Assembly: GCA_002371335.1 (NCBI GenBank)
Contig: DFHP01000005.1
Span: 23,984 to 51,327 of the forward strand
DNA: 27,344 nucleotides
DNA from: Eubacterium sp. UBA3720
GTDB taxonomy: Bacteria > Bacillota > Clostridia > Lachnospirales > Lachnospiraceae
Direction: 5' to 3'
A model generated the notes under the pieces. It saw only the letters and a list, made by a program, of their open reading frames with translations. It was not told the DNA's origin and searched no databases. Position numbers and translations under genes: made by a program. This document shows positions 23,191-27,344 of this stretch, one piece after another; position 1 is the stretch's first letter, and the number at the start of each line of letters is the position of its first letter.

Positions 23191-24462
23191 CTACGTAACC
23201 GCATCACCCGCGTCATCCTCACCGATGATATTGTCCATGCTGTCTTCTTCTGCGCTGCTGTCCTCATCATCCTCTTCGATGACATTTGCCTGATCATTTT
23301 CTATTATACCGCTGTCCGCGTCATCCTCTTCGATAACGCCGTCCGAATCAACTTCCGTGACCGCATTGCTTATGTCCGCATCCGTTATGTTTCCGCCTAT
23401 ATCGGCCTCCAGATCGACTTCATTCAGCTTGACTTTATTTGTCCCGAAAATAGATTCCAGCTCCTTTTTCAGCTTCTTCAGGTTATCCACCACATTTTTA
23501 TAATCCATCCGGCGCGGACCTACGATTCCGATCCTTCCCTTCATACCGCCGCCAAGATCATAATTTGCCGTGATCACAGAAACGTCATTCATATTTTCGA
23601 TCGGCGCTTCCTGTCCGATATAGACCTGAATGCCTGTTTCCTCGTCCTCTGAAAGCCCTGTCTCACGAAGCATCGCCGCAAGTTCCTGTTTATCCTCCAA
23701 AGCCGATATCAGCTCGCTGGCGTTTGCGGAATCCGCAAGTTCGGGATATTTGAAAATATTTTTTACTCCGCTGGTGTAAACATTCGCTTCGTCGTCCGGC
23801 TTTATCGCCTCACCGACCGCATCCACAACGCTTCCTATCACCTCGCTGTGGATCCCTGCCTGCTGCTTCATGTTCTGGATCATCTTCAGATTGATCTCGC
23901 CTATGGATAATCCGTTAAGCTGTGTATTCAGCAGCAGATTCAGTTTCAGAAGCGCTTCATCCGTGATCGGCTCACTGATCCCAATCAGCTGATTCTTAAC
24001 CAGATTTCCCTCCGCTACGATTACGGCCAGGATCTGTTCATCATTCAGCCTCGAAAGCTGGATGAATTTCAGTCTGTGCGAATGAACAGCCGGCATGATC
24101 ATCGTCGCGTAATTGGTATTTACTGCAAGCACCTTTACCACCTGACGCATGACCTTTTCCAGACGGTCTGTCTTCTTGATCATCAGCTCTTTTACGTCCT
24201 GGATCTCCTGATTTTTCTCCTTGATCAGTTCATCTACATATAAGCGGTAGCCTTTATCTGAAGGAATCCTTCCCGCGGAAGTATGAGGCTGAATGATATA
24301 TCCCATTTCCTCCAGATCTTTCATCTCATTACGGATCGTAGCAGAACTTAAATGCAGATCTGTATATTTAGAGATTGTTCTGGATCCAACAGGATCGCCT
24401 GTCTCAAGGTATGTCTGAATGATTGCTTTCAGAATTTTCTTTTTTCTGTCATCTAGTTGCAT
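23191..24462 (-). CDS. hrcA: Heat-inducible transcription repressor HrcA with acidic C-terminal tail
   Basis: HrcA binds CIRCE operators and is kept active by GroEL. The N-terminal winged helix (1-75) shows DDRKKKILKAIIQTYLETGDPVGSRTIS and SSATIRNEMKDLEEMGYI, followed by HTSAGRIPSDKGYR. The GAF-like core and the closing IGIVGPRRMDYKNVVDNL are typical and end near residue 340. About 78 further residues follow, highly acidic and repetitive (VIEEDDADSGIIENDQANVIEEDDEDSS), giving 423 residues instead of about 340-350. ATG follows AAGGAG at an 8-nt distance. It is first in the operon, directly behind a perfect CIRCE, so it regulates itself together with grpE-dnaK-dnaJ and, via a second CIRCE, groES. 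Confidence 0.96.
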   Translation of the reverse strand: MQLDDRKKKILKAIIQTYLETGDPVGSRTISKYTDLHLSSATIRNEMKDLEEMGYIIQPHTSAGRIPSDKGYRLYVDELIKEKNQEIQDVKELMIKKTDRLEKVMRQVVKVLAVNTNYATMIMPAVHSHRLKFIQLSRLNDEQILAVIVAEGNLVKNQLIGISEPITDEALLKLNLLLNTQLNGLSIGEINLKMIQNMKQQAGIHSEVIGSVVDAVGEAIKPDDEANVYTSGVKNIFKYPELADSANASELISALEDKQELAAMLRETGLSEDEETGIQVYIGQEAPIENMNDVSVITANYDLGGGMKGRIGIVGPRRMDYKNVVDNLKKLKKELESIFGTNKVKLNEVDLEADIGGNITDADISNAVTEVDSDGVIEEDDADSGIIENDQANVIEEDDEDSSAEEDSMDNIIGEDDAGDAVT

Positions 24463-24485
24463 CCTTCAATCTCCTTTATAGTTTG

Positions 24486-24512
24486 TTAGCACTCGTTTAA
24501 ATGGAGTGCTAA
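24486..24512. promoter_or_regulatory. CIRCE operator of the hrcA-dnaK operon
   Basis: TTAGCACTC (24486-24494), nine bases, GAGTGCTAA (24504-24512): a perfect CIRCE inverted repeat between the hrcA promoter and start codon. Confidence 0.98.
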
Positions 24513-24526
24513 TATCTTCGTTCTAT

Positions 24527-24555
24527 AAGATAACACCGCATTACATATTTGTCAA
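24527..24555 (-). promoter_or_regulatory. sigma-A promoter of hrcA
   Basis: On the minus strand TTGACA, 17 bases, TATCTT. Perfect -35 hexamer; CIRCE begins about 14 nt downstream of the -10. Confidence 0.88.
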
Positions 24556-24658
24556 CAACTTTTTTTGATCCCGGGGAAGGTCATTTATTCACTCTTTCCG
24601 GCCTTTTCCGGTTCTTTTTTTCTGAATATTATGATATTATGCTAAAATGTATTAAATA

Positions 24659-24695
24659 GAACAAAGTCCGCGAGCGTTTATCTCAGCGGGAGATT
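24659..24695. repeat. Composite repeat fragment in the leader of the plus-strand operon
   Basis: Bases 24659-24671 (GAACAAAGTCCGC) match, inverted, the dispersed motif at 14409-14427. Bases 24669-24695 match the plus strand of element copy B at 20194-20220 (GCGTTTATCTCAGYGGGAGATT, one arm of the TCCAAT-loop hairpin). The fragment ends just before the ribosome binding site of the gene at 24711. Confidence 0.6.
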
Positions 24696-24710
24696 AAAAA
24701 GGAGCTGACA

Positions 24711-25214
24711 ATGCAATATAAATCAATCAACGAAATTGAACAATTTTCTTTTCAGGATTGCGAGATGATCTCTTTTAAGACGGCTGATTCCCAGATACAA
24801 ATGGTTCTCGAAGCCGTTCTGGTCATGCCCGGCAATTCACAGAACCCGAATTATACCATGAGCTACGCCCGCACTACAAATGTCCGTCTGCAGAAAGCCA
24901 GGATCCTTTCGGCTGTAAAAGACGGATATAAATACTACGACGCAGATGGTGTACTTATGGAGGAAGTTCCTGATACTCCTCTTTCAGAGGATGAGATAAA
25001 CGGTCTGTCTGCGCTTTTCGCAAATTCATATTTCTACGCAATGGATAAGCTCAGTGAAGACAATAGTCTTTTTACCTACTGTATGCATGTCGAGATCCCG
25101 ATCCGTTCTGAAGATGAGTACGATAATACGGTTCAGGACTCATATACACTGGAAGTATCTTTTGAAAACGCGATCTTTGAATGGGACAGCTATCTGAACA
25201 AGGCTCAGCTATGA
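24711..25214 (+). CDS. Uncharacterised protein, first gene of J-domain operon
   Basis: I do not recognise this 167-residue protein. It is acidic and soluble, with no signal peptide or membrane segment. Its sequence suggests alternating beta strands (MISFKTADSQIQMVLEAVLVM, TNVRLQKARILSAVK, LFTYCMHVEIPI, SYTLEVSFENAIFEWDSYL). A central stretch (LSEDEINGLSALFANSYFYAMDKL) looks helical. ATG follows GGAG at a 6-nt distance. Its stop overlaps the start of the J-domain gene (ATGA), so the two products are made together and may interact. It lies divergent from the hrcA operon. A weak plus-strand promoter (TTCTGA, 17 bases, TAAAAT, ending near 24648) is possible. The repeat fragment at 24659-24695 forms its leader. 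Confidence 0.85.
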   Translation: MQYKSINEIEQFSFQDCEMISFKTADSQIQMVLEAVLVMPGNSQNPNYTMSYARTTNVRLQKARILSAVKDGYKYYDADGVLMEEVPDTPLSEDEINGLSALFANSYFYAMDKLSEDNSLFTYCMHVEIPIRSEDEYDNTVQDSYTLEVSFENAIFEWDSYLNKAQL

Positions 25215-26275
25215 AATTAGAAAAAGCATATCATATACTTGACGTTACCGCAGATGATGACATCCATATTGTCAAACATCGTTATCATCGATTAATGTCG
25301 AGGCATCATCCCGATCTGGTACAGACTGCACACCCTGAGATGCAGAAAAAGCATATTGAAAAAGCGCAGCTGATCAATGATGCATATACAACGATAAGAG
25401 AAAGCTTTTCAAATGGGACCGGTTCCGGCAGGAAAAACGGCCCCGGCAAAAATAACGGCTCCGGCAATGTTTTTTCAAAAAAAGGACATTGGAAGGCACC
25501 GGTAAACGAACACGCTCCCTGCGAGAGAGATGTTTTCATAAGCGGCGGCGAATACAAAGGCCACAAACTTGACAGATATCTGGCGGCCTCCGGGAAGTAT
25601 TTCTGGAATCCGGATGCAGAAGAATTTGACATGCTTCTGTACAGCCTCAACCTTGCGGCGGGCAGACTTTTGGACCAAATCGAGCATATGAACGATTTCG
25701 AATATAACGAAAGCTTCTCCGGACAGCGAAGCAGATATCAGCTGGATATCTTTCACCTCCTGTCACGTATATTCATCGATCCGCTATGGTGCCTTCGTAA
25801 AATCTCGGCACCTTATCCCGCCGCTCATGAAATATATCGTTTCAGGGCGCGAATCTCCTTCCAGGAATTGCCTCTTAAAGGCGGGGCTTTCGCAGATAAG
25901 ACCGGAAGATCTCTCTCAAAGAGCAGTTGGGCTTCAATTCTTGAAGAGGGCATGCGTCTGTATCCCGCATCTTTAAAGGATAACAGGCTTTATGTCAAAA
26001 CAAAAAACAGCCGGATCCCGGGCTATCTGTCCTTTGAGGATGACCGGCTTTATGTTTTGCTTATACCATTGATGCGTGAAAAAAAAGTGAAAATAAAGAT
26101 GGAGATCCAATCCGCGGAACATGCGGAGCGCGCTCAGTTTCCGGACGTATGCGTGGATCTTTTCATATATATAAAGGATCCCGTCTCCGATACAAAGGAC
26201 GATTCTGTTTATATGAAGAAACTCAACGACCGGCTGCAAAGAAAACTGCGGGAATACGAATCGTATATACAGTAG
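25211..26275 (+). CDS. J-domain protein with novel C-terminal region
   Basis: A 354-residue protein starting at the ATGA overlap with the previous gene; the frame opens 10 codons earlier but this start fits the domain and coupling. Residues 4-66 form a J domain (KAYHILDVTADDDIHIVKHRYHRL) with the HPD motif at H33-P34-D35, so it should stimulate an Hsp70 ATPase. Residues about 68-90 are a Gly/Asn/Lys-rich linker. The rest (about 100-354) has no zinc repeats or DnaJ client domains and matches no family I know; it ends in a charged helix (KLNDRLQRKLREYESYI). Location beside the dnaK operon suggests a specialised co-chaperone of that DnaK, but this is inference. Confidence 0.85.
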   Translation: MKLEKAYHILDVTADDDIHIVKHRYHRLMSRHHPDLVQTAHPEMQKKHIEKAQLINDAYTTIRESFSNGTGSGRKNGPGKNNGSGNVFSKKGHWKAPVNEHAPCERDVFISGGEYKGHKLDRYLAASGKYFWNPDAEEFDMLLYSLNLAAGRLLDQIEHMNDFEYNESFSGQRSRYQLDIFHLLSRIFIDPLWCLRKISAPYPAAHEIYRFRARISFQELPLKGGAFADKTGRSLSKSSWASILEEGMRLYPASLKDNRLYVKTKNSRIPGYLSFEDDRLYVLLIPLMREKKVKIKMEIQSAEHAERAQFPDVCVDLFIYIKDPVSDTKDDSVYMKKLNDRLQRKLREYESYIQ

Positions 26276-26305
26276 GATTCTGAAAGCCAGTAGGATTCTG
26301 AAAAC
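26270..26305 (+). repeat. 18-bp tandem duplication over the stop codon
   Basis: Two 18-bp units of CAGTAGGATTCTGAAARC at 26270-26287 and 26288-26305. The first contains the TAG stop of the J-domain gene and the second repeats it in frame. Confidence 0.7.
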
Positions 26306-26317
26306 TCGAAAGTCCAA

Positions 26318-26377
26318 TATTTTATCTCAACGGGAAAAGACCCCCGCTTCTTAAGTTACGGGTTATAAAAAACTCGT
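26318..26377 (+). repeat. Diverged copy C of the structured element (first part only)
   Basis: TTTTATCTCA, then GACCCCCGCTTCTTAAG, CGGGTTAT and ACTCGTT follow the order of the first 60 bases of copies A and B. It is oriented like them relative to the upstream gene, here the J-domain gene on the plus strand. The remainder of the element is missing. Confidence 0.5.
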
Positions 26378-26396
26378 TACTTAAGAAGCGGGGGTC
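26339..26396. terminator. Long hairpin between convergent genes
   Basis: A 26-bp stem with one mismatch and one wobble (arms 26339-26364 and 26371-26396, GACCCCCGCTTCTTAAGT outward) and a 6-nt loop, between the J-domain gene and the HAD gene. It lacks a clear T-run; strength and position suggest a shared 3' boundary. Confidence 0.7.
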
Positions 26397-26421
26397 CGAT
26401 CATATTCTATATCTGAGGTTT

Positions 26422-27105
26422 TTATATTATATCCGAGGCTCTGTACATACAGTTTTCAGGATCATTCATAACATCTTTTGTCAAAAGCTGATCCAAAAGC
26501 GTATCCAGATGCTGTTCGCTCAGGATCCGGACGGCGTCCATACCGTTTTTCGCGGAAGCAAGCACATTTTCTTCTCTGTCATCAAAAAACACGCTCTCCT
26601 CCGGATCCAGATCATACTCTGAAAACAGATATTGATATATCTCCGGCTCAGGTTTGATCTTATGTATCATATAAGAAATAACCTTTCCATCCAGATGATC
26701 CCTGAAAGAGGCTCCTTTGGTATGTGCTTCAAACAAAACACTGGAATAGTTCGACAGGATATATATCCTATAGCCCTTCTCCCGCAGCCGGGCAACTTTC
26801 TTCCATATTTCATTCCTTGAGACAGACATTTTTTCCGGATGCCTGAAAAACCATCTGGTGAGCTCTTCATGCTCCGGATATTCTTCAACATATCGTTCAA
26901 CAACATCCTGATAAGATATATCTTCCATATCCAGATGAAGCCACAGCGGATCTCTGAAGATCATTTTCCCGTATTTATCTGCCTCGTCTTCTGTCAGTCC
27001 ATGATCTGTCAGCATATCTCTCCATCGATATCCTACCAGAACACTGCCGACGTCAAAAACAAGATTTTTATATTTCTTCATATATTTATTTGTGTATTTA
27101 TCCAT
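26422..27105 (-). CDS. HAD superfamily hydrolase (subfamily IA, YihX-like)
   Basis: A 227-residue haloacid dehalogenase-like hydrolase. Motif I is VFDVGSVLVGY (the nucleophile Asp is present; the position two residues later is Gly, as in the YihX-like DxGNV group). Motif II is YILSNYS, motif III the lysine region HKIKPEPEIYQYL, and motif IV VFFDDREENV. The segment between motifs I and II is the helical C1 cap. Such enzymes remove phosphate from small sugar phosphates or nucleotides; the substrate cannot be predicted. AAAGGAA precedes the ATG, and a second ATG eight codons in (MKKYKNLVFDVG) is possible. It has its own promoter and lies just after the tRNA cluster. Confidence 0.9.
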   Translation of the reverse strand: MDKYTNKYMKKYKNLVFDVGSVLVGYRWRDMLTDHGLTEDEADKYGKMIFRDPLWLHLDMEDISYQDVVERYVEEYPEHEELTRWFFRHPEKMSVSRNEIWKKVARLREKGYRIYILSNYSSVLFEAHTKGASFRDHLDGKVISYMIHKIKPEPEIYQYLFSEYDLDPEESVFFDDREENVLASAKNGMDAVRILSEQHLDTLLDQLLTKDVMNDPENCMYRASDII

Positions 27106-27147
27106 GCAATTCCTTTAAAGTCACTTAAATCGACGGTTATAGGTATT

Positions 27148-27176
27148 AGAATAGCTGATAATCATTCCGATGACAA
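27148..27176 (-). promoter_or_regulatory. sigma-A promoter of the HAD gene
   Basis: On the minus strand TTGTCA, 17 bases, TATTCT, placed between the tRNA terminator and the HAD start codon. Confidence 0.75.
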
Positions 27177-27191
27177 GAAAAAAGTATACTA

Positions 27192-27226
27192 AAAAAGCAC
27201 TTCTTGATTAAAAAGAAGTGCTTTTT
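27192..27226 (-). terminator. Intrinsic terminator of the tRNA cluster
   Basis: A perfect 14-bp stem AAAAAGCACTTCTT / AAGAAGTGCTTTTT (27192-27205, 27213-27226) with a 7-nt loop, directly after tRNA-Cys; T-run on the minus strand. Confidence 0.95.
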
Positions 27227-27229
27227 CCG

Positions 27230-27301
27230 AGGCGTGAACCGGATTCGAACCGGTGGATACTGGTGTTGCAGACCATTGCCTTACCACTTGGCTATCACGC
27301 C
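27230..27301 (-). tRNA. tRNA-Cys (GCA)
   Basis: On the minus strand the 7-bp acceptor stem GGCGTGA/TCACGCC, D arm GCCAAGTGGTAAGGC, anticodon loop CTGCAAC with anticodon GCA, and T arm CCGGTTCGAATCCGG are all present. The discriminator base is U, as expected for tRNA-Cys. CCA is not encoded (CGG follows). The outermost anticodon-stem pair is A-G. Confidence 0.96.
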
Positions 27302-27305
27302 ATAA

Positions 27306-27344
27306 TGACTCCGACGGGAATTGAACCCGTGTTACCGCCGTGAA
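27306..27344 (-). tRNA. tRNA-Glu (TTC), 3' half, cut by window edge
   Basis: The visible minus-strand part runs from TTCAC, the 3' side of the anticodon loop, through GGCGG and TAAC. It then continues with T arm ACGGGTTCAATTCCCGT and acceptor strand CGGAGTC plus discriminator A. The TTCACGGCGG context matches tRNA-Glu anticodon arms of Clostridia (CCGCC CTTTCAC GGCGG); the 5' half lies outside. It is four bases upstream of tRNA-Cys, in one transcript. Confidence 0.8.

Noticed and set aside
24486..24512. CIRCE as a direct operator of the plus-strand J-domain operon
   Set aside because: It is over 190 bp upstream of the plus-strand start and positioned for the hrcA promoter; a two-way effect is possible but not shown, so it is annotated only for hrcA.

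Overview
The window looks like part of a low-to-mid GC Firmicutes chromosome, most likely Clostridia and probably Lachnospiraceae. The reasons are CodY, RNase J, IreB, YlbF and HrcA/CIRCE control of chaperones, B. subtilis-like synteny (hrcA-grpE-dnaK-dnaJ-prmA-rsmE ... mtaB; mltG-trmR-trhP; comM-dprA-topA-codY), strong AGGAGG-type ribosome binding sites and many intrinsic terminators. Almost everything is housekeeping and on the minus strand. Only a Crh/HPr-like gene and a two-gene J-domain operon are on the plus strand. No rRNA, CRISPR array, prophage or intact transposase gene is visible.

Read in the direction of transcription (right to left), the layout is as follows. tRNA-Glu (cut by the window edge) and tRNA-Cys end at a terminator, followed by a HAD hydrolase gene. 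A plus-strand pair (unknown protein, then J-domain protein) converges on it. Across a shared intergenic region with a perfect CIRCE operator and a clear sigma-A promoter lies the heat-shock operon hrcA-grpE-dnaK-dnaJ, continuing into prmA and rsmE. A cysteine desulfurase and thiI form a 4-thiouridine/thiamine sulfur-transfer pair. The plus-strand HPr-like gene diverges from mtaB. ireB has its own promoter and terminator. A gene-free stretch of about 515 bp precedes rnjA-ylbF-mltG-like-trmR-trhP (RNA decay, tRNA wobble-uridine modification). Next come comM-dprA, topA and codY with their own promoters or terminators. groES, with a near-perfect CIRCE, ends 149 bp from the left edge, and groEL is not in view.

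The genes fall into a few shared tasks: protein folding under HrcA (groES, hrcA, grpE, dnaK, dnaJ), modification of the translation machinery (prmA, rsmE, mtaB, thiI, trmR, trhP), RNA turnover (rnjA, ylbF), and DNA uptake/topology plus nutrient sensing (comM, dprA, topA, codY).

The most unusual signal is noncoding. A structured element of about 146 nt occurs directly downstream of groES and again between dnaK and dnaJ, in the same orientation relative to the chaperone gene. One of its hairpins is preserved by compensating and wobble changes around an identical six-base loop. A diverged copy of its first part follows the J-domain gene, and a fragment lies in the leader of that operon. Other oddities are long acidic extensions on HrcA and GrpE that face each other across the hrcA/grpE junction, an HPr-like protein that has lost the catalytic histidine but kept the regulatory serine, and several tandem or dispersed short repeats beside stop codons.
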